A stretch of 64,000 nucleotides of DNA from Lachnospiraceae bacterium (GCA_017449765.1 JAFTFE010000039.1:1-64000), one strand, 5' to 3'; shown: positions 1 to 8,153, counted from the stretch's first letter. Notes: a model not told the origin generated them from the letters alone. A program made the numbers and translations.

Positions 1-219
1 ATCAGTAAACTAGAATTCTTTGTCTTCGCACGAAATCGATGAACTCGCTTCGCTCAAACATATCGATTTCTGAGCGAATTCATGCGAATTCTCTTTTCTG
101 ATTTAACGTAAATTGTGCAAATTGTTGCTTTAGCAGCCTGCTTAAATCAATAATCCTTGTGCGTATGAATTCCATTAATTCTGCATATATTTCTATAAGA
201 GCCAATCGGCAGGTATTTT
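1..219. other. Left-edge intergenic region with an imperfect inverted repeat
   Basis: No coding sequence is supported here. A 9-bp perfect inverted repeat, GAAATCGAT (32-40) and ATCGATTTC (62-70), encloses a segment containing CTCGCTTCGCTC. Flanking GAATTC-containing sequences (about 13-18 and 76-94) extend the similarity imperfectly. It could be the terminator of a gene to the left of the window or a copy of a small repeat; the inner CTCGCTTCGCTC is nearly the reverse complement of a piece of the element at 14277-14463. I see no convincing promoter for the following gene. Confidence 0.4.
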
Positions 220-1968
220 ATGGACGAAGTAATTACAGAGGAATTATGTTCTGATTATATTTATTCTGAGGATTATCTTGATTTTATATTCAAATATAAT
301 GATGTAGGTGACATTCAGACCAGGGTGTCGCCTTCCTGTATCAATATAATAAATTCACAATTTTTGGTGGCATATAAAAGAGCATCGGAATTCGATAATA
401 CACGTGTATTTGCGTATGGATACAATACTGTACCGAAGTGCTATGGACTGATGGATACTACTGTGTCTACGGTTATTGGTGCCGATATTGTGAGGAAGCT
501 GGCGGGGCTTTCTCTTACAGGTAAGGATACCTTGATAGGTTTTGTCGATACAGGCATTAATTACACAAGCAGTACATTTGTCAATGAAGACGGTACGACA
601 AGGATAAAAAGTATATGGGATCAGACAGAGGCAGTGTTCGGAACAGGTCCGTCAAGATATGGATATGGTGCGGTTTTCTATGAGAAGGATATAAATAATG
701 CATTAAAAGACGATAATCCGTTTTCTGTTGTACCGTCCCGTGATAATGAAGGACATGGAACATTCTTAGCATCGGTTGCGGCGGGGAATACTGTCGAGGG
801 GCAATTTACGGGAGTTGCACCTGAGGCAGATATAATAATGGTTAAGCTTAAGGAAGCAAAGAAGAACTTGAGAGATTTTTATATTATAAATGAACAGGCA
901 AAATGCTACAGTGAAAACGACATTATGCTTGGTGTGAAATTCCTTCTTGAAGAGGCTCAGAGGCTTGGCAGACCGATGGCTATATGTATCGGCCTTGGTA
1001 CTAATGGCGGTGACCATAACGGCAATACAAATCTTGAAATGTATTTTGATATTATTCAGAACTTAAGAGGAATATGTACTGTAAGTTCAGCAGGAAATGA
1101 ACTCGGATACAGTGGACATTACTCGGGTAACAGGAGAATCAGCAGTATAAATATGCCTGAGAATATGGAAATCTATGTAGGACCGGATAACAGAGGATTT
1201 ACTCTTGAAATATGGGGCAATGCACCGGGACTTTTGAAGGTTGCAATATCATCACCAACAGGAGAAAAATTCAGTAATGTTCCGTCTATAAAAAATGAAA
1301 GTATTCTTGCGGAATTTTTGTATGAGGGGACTAAGGTATATGTGGAAAATGTTGCCATAGAAAACCAGTCGGGAGATCAGGTGATTTTTATGAGATTTGA
1401 AGCTCCGTCCGACGGAATATGGACTATAGAGGTTACAGAGACGGTGTTTGGTATAAACAGAGGATTTGATGCCTGGCTTCCTATACACGAATTCTTAAAT
1501 GCCGATACCATGTTTGTGCGTGGTGAGCCCGATGTCACGATATGTGCCCCGGGGAATTCAAGGGGAGTTATAACAGCAGCCGGATATAATCATTATAATA
1601 ATTCATTGTATGTAAATTCAAGCAGGGGATATACGAGAAAGGGCAATATCAAACCGGATATATGTGCACCCGCAGTTGATGTGTATGGTGTTTTTGCCAC
1701 TGCAGAAAATCTGCTTGATAAGGAACAACTATACTCAAGGATGGATGGAACGAGTATAGCCTCCGCAATAACGGCAGGCGCAGTAAGTCTTATATTGGAA
1801 TGGGGCTTTACCAACCTTAACATCCCCTATATTGATACATCTATCATAAAGCAGATGATTATAAGAGGAGCAAATGAAAGCAAGGATATCCCGTATCCCA
1901 ACGAAGCATGGGGTTGGGGTATACTTGATATATTCGGTGTGTTTGAAGCAATACGCGAAAACGTATAA
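220..1968 (+). CDS. S8 family serine peptidase (subtilase, CspB-like)
   Basis: A subtilisin-fold serine protease of 582 residues. The triad is visible: Asp110 in GFVDTGINY, His179 in NEGHGTFLAS and Ser512 in DGTSIASAITAG, with the oxyanion-hole Asn293 in SSAGNE. About 180 residues are inserted between the Asn and Ser motifs, as in the clostridial Csp germination proteases and their vegetative relatives. There is no signal peptide or membrane segment, so it should act in the cytoplasm or, if the cell sporulates, inside the spore. The start is preceded by a modest CGGCAGG ribosome site. It stands alone; the next gene is convergent 29 bp away. All catalytic residues are present, so it is probably active. 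Csp function is only an analogy: no other germination or spore-coat gene lies nearby. Confidence 0.88.
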   Translation: MDEVITEELCSDYIYSEDYLDFIFKYNDVGDIQTRVSPSCINIINSQFLVAYKRASEFDNTRVFAYGYNTVPKCYGLMDTTVSTVIGADIVRKLAGLSLTGKDTLIGFVDTGINYTSSTFVNEDGTTRIKSIWDQTEAVFGTGPSRYGYGAVFYEKDINNALKDDNPFSVVPSRDNEGHGTFLASVAAGNTVEGQFTGVAPEADIIMVKLKEAKKNLRDFYIINEQAKCYSENDIMLGVKFLLEEAQRLGRPMAICIGLGTNGGDHNGNTNLEMYFDIIQNLRGICTVSSAGNELGYSGHYSGNRRISSINMPENMEIYVGPDNRGFTLEIWGNAPGLLKVAISSPTGEKFSNVPSIKNESILAEFLYEGTKVYVENVAIENQSGDQVIFMRFEAPSDGIWTIEVTETVFGINRGFDAWLPIHEFLNADTMFVRGEPDVTICAPGNSRGVITAAGYNHYNNSLYVNSSRGYTRKGNIKPDICAPAVDVYGVFATAENLLDKEQLYSRMDGTSIASAITAGAVSLILEWGFTNLNIPYIDTSIIKQMIIRGANESKDIPYPNEAWGWGILDIFGVFEAIRENV

Positions 1969-1997
1969 AAAATGTATTATTAAAAATATAGGCTATA

Positions 1998-3047
1998 TTA
2001 TATATCAAGCTTCATATCTCCGTCTTTGATAAGGTTAAGCTTGCGCATTCCCTCTGATATTGCAAGCGTAAGAGCTGCAGGAAGTATAAAATGCATAATG
2101 ATTATAAGAAGCATGGCTTTACCGCCGCTTGTACCTGCTTCTGTCATAGCTGAGTATGCAGCGAACTGTCCGACAAAACCGGCTGAGCCCATGCCTGAGC
2201 CGACAGGTGTGCTTACCATCTTAAGTACAGCTGAAGCGACAGGACCGAGTATTGCGCTTGAGATTATGGCAGGCAGCCAGATGACAGGTTTTTTAAGAAT
2301 GTTGGGAACCTGTAGCATAGAGGTTCCGACACCCTGTGCGATAAGTCCGCCGAATTTGTTCTCACGATAGCTTGCCACGGCAAAGCCAACCATATTACAA
2401 CAGCAGCCAATAGTTGCCGCACCTGCAGCAAGACCTGATATGCTCATGGATATTCCTATGGCTGCCGAGCTAATAGGCAGTGTAAGTATCATACCCATCA
2501 ACACTGAGACGATGATACCGCCGATTATCGGATGAGCTTCTACATTTACATTTACAAGCTCGCCTAACCAGGACATAAATTTGGATATATAAGGTCCTAC
2601 GAATATGCCGACAGCAGCTCCTGAGAGGATTGCAACCAAAGGAGTAACAAGTATATCAACCTTGGTTTTACCTGCAACTAAATTACCTAATTTTATGGCG
2701 AATATCGCTGCCACAAATGCACCGAGAGGCTCGCCCGGCTTACCGAGTCCAAAGGCTTCTATACTTAATACCGCAGGAAATGCGCCTATCATACCTGTAA
2801 CTGCAGCGGACACCGTAACCAGCGGACCGCTTTTTAACTTTGCAGCTACGCCGACACCTATGCCGGCACCTGTTATGGATTTTGCAAAATTACTTATGGC
2901 AATAAGATATGCACCTATATCGCCGCCTATCAAATCTCCGATTTGGGCAATTATCGTACCTATGATAAGCGTTGAGAAAAGTCCAAGTGCCATACCGCTA
3001 AGACCATCTATAAAAATTTCGTTCAACCAACCTTTAACCTTGCTCAT
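1998..3047 (-). CDS. PTS_EIIC_2-type membrane protein (PfoR-like)
   Basis: A 349-residue polytopic membrane protein with about nine or ten hydrophobic, Gly/Ala-rich segments. The pattern GLFSTLIIGTIIAQ near the N-terminus and long stretches such as GAGIGVGVAAK match the PTS_EIIC_2 family, which includes Clostridium perfringens PfoR and stand-alone IIC-like proteins in many Firmicutes. No IIA or IIB domain is fused or adjacent, so sugar phosphotransfer through it is uncertain and the substrate is unknown. The start is set by AGGAGAT just upstream of the ATG. It is transcribed opposite to both flanking genes, so it is a single-gene unit. Confidence 0.8.
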   Translation of the reverse strand: MSKVKGWLNEIFIDGLSGMALGLFSTLIIGTIIAQIGDLIGGDIGAYLIAISNFAKSITGAGIGVGVAAKLKSGPLVTVSAAVTGMIGAFPAVLSIEAFGLGKPGEPLGAFVAAIFAIKLGNLVAGKTKVDILVTPLVAILSGAAVGIFVGPYISKFMSWLGELVNVNVEAHPIIGGIIVSVLMGMILTLPISSAAIGISMSISGLAAGAATIGCCCNMVGFAVASYRENKFGGLIAQGVGTSMLQVPNILKKPVIWLPAIISSAILGPVASAVLKMVSTPVGSGMGSAGFVGQFAAYSAMTEAGTSGGKAMLLIIIMHFILPAALTLAISEGMRKLNLIKDGDMKLDI

Positions 3048-3198
3048 AATTTTATCTCCTGTTCAACAAACTTACGGCAGACTATGCATCAAATGTGTAT
3101 TGCTTATTTCATCTTATGTATAGCCCGTATAAAAATTCTCATAGAGTTTATCACATAACATTTCCTTTTACAATTCTTTTAATATCAAAAAATAATAT

Positions 3199-3227
3199 TT
3201 GACAAATTATATCCAATATTTTATAAT
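3199..3227 (+). promoter_or_regulatory. Consensus sigma-A promoter of the Phe operon
   Basis: TTGACA at 3199-3204 and TATAAT at 3222-3227 are both perfect consensus hexamers with an optimal 17-nt spacer. Transcription would start near 3234, about 37 nt before the leader peptide. A promoter this strong fits an operon controlled by early termination rather than by initiation. Confidence 0.85.
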
Positions 3228-3270
3228 GCCTAACGTAGATATGAGTTACGCTTATAAAGAGGATTGACCG

Positions 3271-3345
3271 ATGAAAAATAATCAGAATAAAAATTTTTTC
3301 TTTTTCTTTATGAACGCGATGGATTTTAAATTGTACGAGATTTAA
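3271..3345 (+). CDS. Phe-rich leader peptide of the pheA-aroF attenuator
   Basis: A 24-codon reading frame, ATG 3271 to TAA 3343-3345, with an AGAGG ribosome site just upstream. It reads MKNNQNKN, five Phe in a row (codons 9-13, positions 3295-3309), then MNAMDFKLYEI with a sixth Phe at codon 19. The run mixes TTT and TTC codons. It lies between a consensus promoter and an intrinsic terminator, directly ahead of prephenate dehydratase. This is the architecture of a ribosome-mediated attenuation leader such as enterobacterial pheL. The peptide itself probably has no function; the codons sense charged tRNA-Phe. It is an inference from layout, but a strong one. Confidence 0.85.
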   Translation: MKNNQNKNFFFFFMNAMDFKLYEI

Positions 3346-3381
3346 GCAAGGGCTTTAATAGTATAAGATAAATTCCACCGC
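3316..3381 (+). promoter_or_regulatory. Predicted antiterminator of the Phe attenuator
   Basis: Bases 3316-3328 (GCGATGGATTTTA), just after the Phe codons, can pair with 3369-3381 (TAAATTCCACCGC) in 11 of 13 positions. The downstream partner contains the first seven bases of the terminator's 5' arm, so the two structures exclude each other. A ribosome stalled on the first Phe codons would leave 3316-3328 free and favour antitermination. A ribosome reaching the stop codon would disrupt that pairing and allow the terminator. The pairing was found by eye; no energies were computed. Confidence 0.65.
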
Positions 3382-3423
3382 TACTTTTGATGAATAAATA
3401 AAAGTAGCGGTGGTTTTCTTTTT
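3375..3423 (+). terminator. Intrinsic terminator of the Phe attenuator
   Basis: A perfect 14-bp stem, CCACCGCTACTTTT (3375-3388) with AAAAGTAGCGGTGG (3400-3413), an 11-nt loop, and TTTTCTTTTT at 3414-3423. It ends 26 bp before the pheA start codon, so it must be bypassed for the operon to be expressed. Confidence 0.92.
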
Positions 3424-3449
3424 GGAAAAATAAGACGATGGAGGAAGCT

Positions 3450-4304
3450 ATGGAAGAACATTATTATGATGAGGATGGAAAATTAAAAGTAGCCTACAGC
3501 GGGGTGGAAGGTGCATTTGCACATATAGTTGCAAAGAATACCTATCCTGACGGAGCCCTTATATCCTATCCGAATTTCGAGGAGGCTTATAAGGCTGTGG
3601 AGGATGGAGATTGCAAATGTGCGATACTTCCGATAGAGAACAGCTACACAGGTGAGGTTGGTCAGGTTATAGACCTTATGGTAAGCGGTGAGCTTGTGGT
3701 TGACAGAGTTATACCGTATAAGATATCTCAGAATCTGCTGGGTGTAAAAGGCTCAAGCACGAAAGATATAAAAAAGGTTGTAAGTCATTCGCAGGCATTG
3801 GCACAGTGTGAAGGTTATATCAGAAAACACGGCTTTGATGAAATGCTTGCGCCGAATACCGCTTTGGCTGCAAAGGAGGTTGCAGAGCTTGGAGATAAAT
3901 CTGTTGCAGCCATCGCAAGTCTTGAGACTGCCGAACTTTACGGTTTGGATGTCCTTCATGCAAACATAAATGAGATGACAGACAATACCACAAGATTCGC
4001 AATATTTGAAAAAAACTTTGAGAAAGAGACAGACAGGGAGAAATACACAAGCTTTATACTTCTTTTTACGGTAAATAATGTGGCAGGTGCATTAGCTAAG
4101 GCGATAGCCGTTATAAGTGAGTACGGTTTTAATATGAAGGTATTAAGAAGCAGGCCTTCCAAGCAAAAGGCTTGGGAATATTATTTTTATGTTGAGGCTG
4201 ACGGAGATATAGATACAGACGAAGGCAGAGAAATGCTTGACAGGTTATCAGAGGTATGTAATCTCGTTAAGATAGTTGGAAAATGTCTCGATAACGAGAA
4301 TTAA
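3450..4304 (+). CDS. pheA: Prephenate dehydratase
   Basis: Converts prephenate to phenylpyruvate, the committed step of phenylalanine synthesis. The 284 residues hold a catalytic PDT domain (about 12-185) with AYSGVEGAF at 15-23, LPIENS at 60-65 and the diagnostic TTRF motif at 180-183 (DNTTRF). A C-terminal ACT domain (about 199-281) carries AGAL at 212-215 and LRSRPSK at 232-238, the expected Phe-binding regulatory site. There is no fused chorismate mutase or dehydrogenase. I chose ATG 3450 because GGAGG at 3440-3444 stands 5 nt before it; an in-frame ATG at 3438 would overlap that ribosome site. It is the first gene after the Phe attenuator and is followed 41 bp later by DAHP synthase, so end-product control is probably double: attenuation plus ACT-mediated inhibition. 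Confidence 0.95.
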   Translation: MEEHYYDEDGKLKVAYSGVEGAFAHIVAKNTYPDGALISYPNFEEAYKAVEDGDCKCAILPIENSYTGEVGQVIDLMVSGELVVDRVIPYKISQNLLGVKGSSTKDIKKVVSHSQALAQCEGYIRKHGFDEMLAPNTALAAKEVAELGDKSVAAIASLETAELYGLDVLHANINEMTDNTTRFAIFEKNFEKETDREKYTSFILLFTVNNVAGALAKAIAVISEYGFNMKVLRSRPSKQKAWEYYFYVEADGDIDTDEGREMLDRLSEVCNLVKIVGKCLDNEN

Positions 4305-4345
4305 AATAAATTTTCAAAACATTATAATACATGGAGGAATAAATT

Positions 4346-5374
4346 ATGAATATGACATTTGAAAGAAAATTAGCACTTCCGGTGGAGTTAAAGGAGATGT
4401 ATCCATTAACCGGAGCACTTGGTAAAATCGTAGAGGAAAGAGATGTGGAGATTAAAAATATTTTAGCAGGCAGGTCTGATAAGCTGCTTCTTATAATCGG
4501 TCCATGTTCTGCCGATAAGGAAGAAAGTGTGGTTGATTATGTATCAAGACTCTGTCCTATACAGGAAAAGGTTAAGGATAAGATTTTTATCGTGCCGAGA
4601 GTCTATACGAATAAGCCGCGTACGACAGGTGCCGGATATAAGGGTATGCTTCATCAACCTGATCCAAATGAGAAGCCGGATATGTTCAAAGGTATTGTTG
4701 CCATAAGAGAACTTCATATGAAAGTTATCTCAGAGACAGGCTTTTCCTGTGCAGATGAGATGCTTTATCCTGAGAATGCGGAATACTTAAATGATGTGCT
4801 TGGATATATTGCGGTAGGTGCGCGTTCCGTAGAGAACCAGCAGCACAGACTTACCTCAAGCGGATTATCTGTTCCTGTGGGAATGAAGAATCCATCCAGC
4901 GGTGATATATCGGTTATGATGAATTCAATAACTGCCGCACAGCACGGTCACACATTTATATATAGAGGCTGGGAGGTACATTCACAGGGAAATCCTTATG
5001 CGCACGCAATACTTCGCGGATATAATAACAAGCACGGACAGCCTATGCCGAATTATCATTATGAGGATTTGCTCCGATTATGCGAGGTATATGCGGAAGC
5101 CAAATATGAGAATCCGGCAGTAATAATTGATGCAAACCATGCGAATTCCGGTAAAAATCCTTTTGAGCAAAAGAGAATCCTCAATGAAGTAATTAGCAAC
5201 TGCAATTATAACAGTGATATCAAAAAAATTGTCAAAGGCTTTATGGTAGAAAGCTACATAGAGGACGGAAATCAGAGTGTAGACGGCGGTGTATACGGAA
5301 AGTCAATAACCGATGCATGTCTCGGATGGGAGAAAACAGAAAAGCTTATTTATGAAATTGCCGAAAGATTATAA
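4346..5374 (+). CDS. aroF: 3-deoxy-7-phosphoheptulonate synthase (DAHP synthase, class I)
   Basis: First enzyme of the shikimate pathway, joining phosphoenolpyruvate and erythrose 4-phosphate. The 342-residue protein has IGPCSAD at 51-57, KPRTTGAGYKG at 90-100, GARSVENQQHR at 158-168 and DANHANSGK near the C-terminus, all landmarks of the AroF/G/H-type barrel. The region usually reading GFKNGTDG in enteric enzymes is GMKNPSSGD here, a recognisable subgroup difference. GGAGG lies 8 nt before the ATG. It shares the pheA transcript, so its supply is tied to phenylalanine starvation. Which amino acid inhibits the enzyme allosterically cannot be read from the sequence. Confidence 0.93.
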   Translation: MNMTFERKLALPVELKEMYPLTGALGKIVEERDVEIKNILAGRSDKLLLIIGPCSADKEESVVDYVSRLCPIQEKVKDKIFIVPRVYTNKPRTTGAGYKGMLHQPDPNEKPDMFKGIVAIRELHMKVISETGFSCADEMLYPENAEYLNDVLGYIAVGARSVENQQHRLTSSGLSVPVGMKNPSSGDISVMMNSITAAQHGHTFIYRGWEVHSQGNPYAHAILRGYNNKHGQPMPNYHYEDLLRLCEVYAEAKYENPAVIIDANHANSGKNPFEQKRILNEVISNCNYNSDIKKIVKGFMVESYIEDGNQSVDGGVYGKSITDACLGWEKTEKLIYEIAERL

Positions 5375-5449
5375 AATTTTGTAAATAATTTATCAGATAA
5401 TGGGCAATATATATTTAAGAACTATAAATATATAAAAGGAGATTTTAAT

Positions 5450-5659
5450 ATGAAGTTCTTAAATATTTTATGTTTGACAATCGTTGTCATCGGAGCAATT
5501 AACTGGGGACTTATAGGTTTTGCTGATTGGAATCTTGTATCAGCATTATTCGGAGACGCTACGGTATTTACAAGAATCGTATATGGTCTTGTAGGTATAA
5601 GCGGATTGTATCTTATAAGCTTTTATGGCTTACTCGGAAACGAGAGAAGTTACCAGTAG
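5450..5659 (+). CDS. DUF378 family small membrane protein
   Basis: A 69-residue protein with two hydrophobic segments (about 3-25 and 40-62) and the NWGLIGF-DWNLV pattern typical of DUF378. The family is widespread in Firmicutes and has no established function. GGAGATTTTAAT precedes the ATG. It is followed immediately by its own terminator, so it ends a transcript. It may be expressed with pheA-aroF, since no terminator is visible in the 75 bp between, but this is not certain. Confidence 0.8.
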   Translation: MKFLNILCLTIVVIGAINWGLIGFADWNLVSALFGDATVFTRIVYGLVGISGLYLISFYGLLGNERSYQ

Positions 5660-5669
5660 TCAGGCAGCG

Positions 5670-5716
5670 GCCATCAAAGGTCTTAATTTCAAGACTTTTG
5701 ATGGCTGTTTTTTCTT
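5670..5716 (+). terminator. Intrinsic terminator after the DUF378 gene
   Basis: A 15-bp stem with one G-U pair, GCCATCAAAGGTCTT (5670-5684) and AAGACTTTTGATGGC (5691-5705), a 6-nt loop and a T-rich tail from 5707. Confidence 0.9.
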
Positions 5717-5740
5717 TGTACAAAAAAATATAGATTTGTA

Positions 5741-5769
5741 TTTATTTTTATTAAAAAAATTGTTATAAT
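5741..5769 (+). promoter_or_regulatory. Possible promoter of the PurF-like gene
   Basis: A consensus TATAAT lies at 5764-5769. The best -35 with a 17-nt spacer is the weak TTTATT at 5741-5746. It sits between the DUF378 terminator and the gene. Confidence 0.45.
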
Positions 5770-5829
5770 AGCCATTGATTTGATTTTGATTATAGAAATT
5801 TGTCTAAAGATAAACCGGAGGAAAAAAAC

Positions 5830-7233
5830 ATGGGTGGTTTTTTTGGAGTTGTTGGAAAAGAAGATTGTGTATTTGATTTATTCTTTGGAACAGATTATCA
5901 TTCGCACTTAGGTACAAGACGTGCCGGAATGGCTGTATATGGAGATGACGGATTTGAAAAGTCTATACATAAGATTGAGAATTCTCCTTTCAGAACGAAG
6001 TTTGATGATGATGCCAATTCCATGCATGGTAATATGGGTATCGGCTGTATATCGGATTATGAGGCACAACCTATATTAGTCCGTTCACATCATGGTTCTT
6101 TTGCCATAACGACAGTTGGAAAAATAAATAATGACAAAGAGATTATAGCAGAGATATTAAAGGGAAGAACACATTTCTTTGAAATGAGCAACGGTGAAAT
6201 TAATTCGACGGAATTGGTTGCTGCAATTATCAATCAGAAGGATAATTTCATAGATGGTTTAAGGTATGCACAGGAAATTATAGAGGGCTCTATGTCCATG
6301 CTTATTCTTACTCCAAAGGGAATATACTGTGCCAGAGATAAGTTTGGAAGAACTCCTATTTCCATCGGTAAGAAAGAGGACGCATATTGTGCTGCATTTG
6401 AGGATTTTTCATATTTCAACCTCGGATATACTACTTATAGGGAACTTGGTCCCGGAGAGGTAGTTATTATGGAGCCTAATGGTGTCAAAACCCTTGTTGC
6501 ACCGGGCGATAAGATGAAGATATGTACATTCTTGTGGATATATTATGGTTATCCATCGGCTTCTTACGAAGGAGTAAGTGTCGAGGAGATGCGTTATAAA
6601 TGTGGACAGGCATTGGCAAAAAGAGATAATGTTAAGCCTGATATAGTAGCCGGTGTACCTGATTCAGGTACGGCACATGCTATAGGATATGCGAATGAAT
6701 CGGGTGTACCTTTCTCCAGACCGTTTATAAAATATACACCTACATGGCCGCGTTCATTTATGCCGACCATACAAAGCAGAAGAAATCTTATAGCTAAGAT
6801 GAAGCTTATACCTGTCAAAGAATTGATAAAGGACAAGAGTCTTCTTCTTATAGATGATTCTATAGTAAGAGGAACACAGATGAGGGAGACGACGGAGTAC
6901 CTTTTTGAAAATGGCGCAAAAGAAGTTCATATCCGTCCGGCTTGTCCTCCGCTTGTATTTGGCTGTAAGTATCTTAATTTTTCAAGAACAAATTCCGAAA
7001 TGGAATTAATCACAAGGGATGTTATCGCTGAGCTTGAAGGTAAAGAAGTAACTGATGATATACTTAGAGAGTATGCTGATTATAATTCGGAAAAATATGA
7101 GATTATGGTTGAAAAGATAAGAGAAAGGCTTAAATTTACGTCACTCAGATTTCATCGCTTGGATGATATGATAAACTCTGTCGGAATTGATCCGGAAAAG
7201 TTATGTACATATTGCTGGAACGGTAAGGAATAG
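5830..7233 (+). CDS. PurF-like amidophosphoribosyltransferase homologue lacking the glutaminase cysteine
   Basis: A 467-residue protein with the two-domain plan of glutamine PRPP amidotransferase. The N-terminal half looks like a class II glutaminase, but the nucleophile is gone: active PurF begins with Cys-Gly after processing, while this one reads MGGFFGVVG with Gly in that place. The usual HRGQ motif is replaced by HLGTRRAGM at 26-34. The phosphoribosyltransferase domain keeps its PRPP loop, LLIDDSIVRGT near 338-349. Cysteines in ICTFLW (about 232), ACPPLVFGC (about 371 and 378) and LCTYCW (about 459 and 462) resemble the Fe-S cluster ligands of Bacillus-type PurF. GGAGG stands 8 nt before ATG 5830; an upstream in-frame TTG at 5800 has no ribosome site. 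No purine genes adjoin it. A role with ammonia, another amine, or as a sensor is possible; none is shown. Confidence 0.85.
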   Translation: MGGFFGVVGKEDCVFDLFFGTDYHSHLGTRRAGMAVYGDDGFEKSIHKIENSPFRTKFDDDANSMHGNMGIGCISDYEAQPILVRSHHGSFAITTVGKINNDKEIIAEILKGRTHFFEMSNGEINSTELVAAIINQKDNFIDGLRYAQEIIEGSMSMLILTPKGIYCARDKFGRTPISIGKKEDAYCAAFEDFSYFNLGYTTYRELGPGEVVIMEPNGVKTLVAPGDKMKICTFLWIYYGYPSASYEGVSVEEMRYKCGQALAKRDNVKPDIVAGVPDSGTAHAIGYANESGVPFSRPFIKYTPTWPRSFMPTIQSRRNLIAKMKLIPVKELIKDKSLLLIDDSIVRGTQMRETTEYLFENGAKEVHIRPACPPLVFGCKYLNFSRTNSEMELITRDVIAELEGKEVTDDILREYADYNSEKYEIMVEKIRERLKFTSLRFHRLDDMINSVGIDPEKLCTYCWNGKE

Positions 7234-7293
7234 TATAAAATTATTGGCACACAAGTTTAAAAATTATCTCTGTTATGAACCCGTATAAAATTT

Positions 7294-7332
7294 TATAATT
7301 CTGTTATGGTATAAGCCATAATTGGTTATGAA
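7294..7332 (+). promoter_or_regulatory. Promoter -10 and repeated motifs upstream of the XRE gene
   Basis: TATAAT at 7294-7299 is followed by TTATGG-N6-CCATAA (7304-7321), a perfect 6-bp-arm palindrome. The motif GTTATG(A/G) occurs three times on the same strand around it, at 7272-7278, 7303-7309 and 7325-7331. These could be autoregulatory sites for the XRE protein encoded just downstream. No good -35 is visible. Confidence 0.35.
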
Positions 7333-7347
7333 TCGGGGAACTTTACG

Positions 7348-7722
7348 ATGGATAAAAGAGATAATGACATAGGTGCACAAAGGTTAAGAAGATTAAGGTT
7401 AAGTCAGAAACTGACTCAGGAACAAATGGCTGAGGCTATAGGTATATCTGAATCTCTTTATAAAGGCAATGAATCGGGCAGACTGCCTATATCTAAAAAG
7501 ACAGCGCAATTAATAGAGGACAGATTCGGACTCAGGGCAGATTATATGTTCTTGGGTACTGCTCCTGAAAATCGTGATATATGGTCTGAAATATTGGAAT
7601 GTGAAGAGGCTGAGAAAATGAAGATAATGCTGAGACTGATTGCCTATTTTTCAGCACAGAATACAATTGATCTCAGTGATGAAGTTATTGAAAAACTAAT
7701 AAAAGATATGAGAATTGAATAA
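7348..7722 (+). CDS. XRE-family helix-turn-helix regulator
   Basis: A 124-residue DNA-binding protein. Residues about 10-66 form a Cro/C1-type HTH (RLRRLRLSQKLTQEQMAEAI, then ISESLYKGNESGRLPISKKT). The remaining 55 residues are helical and probably mediate dimerisation; no ligand or peptidase domain is recognisable. The ribosome site is a weak GGGGAAC. It is monocistronic, with a terminator hairpin right after it and repeated motifs before it that may be its own operators. Targets are unknown. Confidence 0.85.
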   Translation: MDKRDNDIGAQRLRRLRLSQKLTQEQMAEAIGISESLYKGNESGRLPISKKTAQLIEDRFGLRADYMFLGTAPENRDIWSEILECEEAEKMKIMLRLIAYFSAQNTIDLSDEVIEKLIKDMRIE

Positions 7723-7747
7723 ATAATAATTTTAACAGGTATGAATT

Positions 7748-7773
7748 TAACAGGTTTGTACCTGTTATTTTTC
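7748..7773 (+). terminator. Terminator after the XRE gene
   Basis: An 8-bp perfect stem, TAACAGGT (7748-7755) and ACCTGTTA (7760-7767), a 4-nt loop and five T residues (7768-7772). A second copy of TAACAGGT at 7733-7740 could compete for the same 3' arm. Confidence 0.75.
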
Positions 7774-8124
7774 TATATCCTTCAAAATCCAGATGTCGGC
7801 ATGACTCCATCACTTCCATTACCGACATCTGTTCTTATGATTTTGAAAGAAAACCCTGTGGGCTTGGAATTATACAGCTATAAGCATGTAAGATGGAATA
7901 ACAGGGCTCATTATAACTTATAGCTGAAATTGTTGGTTGTGCAGTCAATATGAATTCAGTATAAAAAATAATGTAAAATATAAATTCCAAGCTTTCTGTT
8001 ATTATAGAACTTTCTGTAATTATAAAACAATATAATTTTTATGAACGTGAGGTTTTATTTATTGAACTATCATCGGTTTATAATAATAAATAAAAATAAA
8101 TGTGGATTTTGCTCGTATTTTAAC

Positions 8125-8153
8125 TTGCAAATACTCCCATTTCATAATAGAAT
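8125..8153 (+). promoter_or_regulatory. Likely promoter of the EAL gene
   Basis: TTGCAA at 8125-8130 and TAGAAT at 8148-8153 with a 17-nt spacer, 36 bp before the start codon of the next gene. Confidence 0.5.

Noticed and set aside
2026..3123. Two long + strand frames opposite the PTS_EIIC_2 gene
   Set aside because: They are antisense to a clear membrane-protein gene with a good ribosome site; their low-complexity Pro/Ala composition reflects the reverse of Gly/Ala-rich codons.
5527..5733. 68-codon frame overlapping the DUF378 gene
   Set aside because: It is a shifted frame of the DUF378 gene running through its terminator.
7741..7923. 60-codon reading frame after the XRE gene
   Set aside because: It has no ribosome site, overlaps the terminator and inverted repeats, and its protein has no recognisable pattern.
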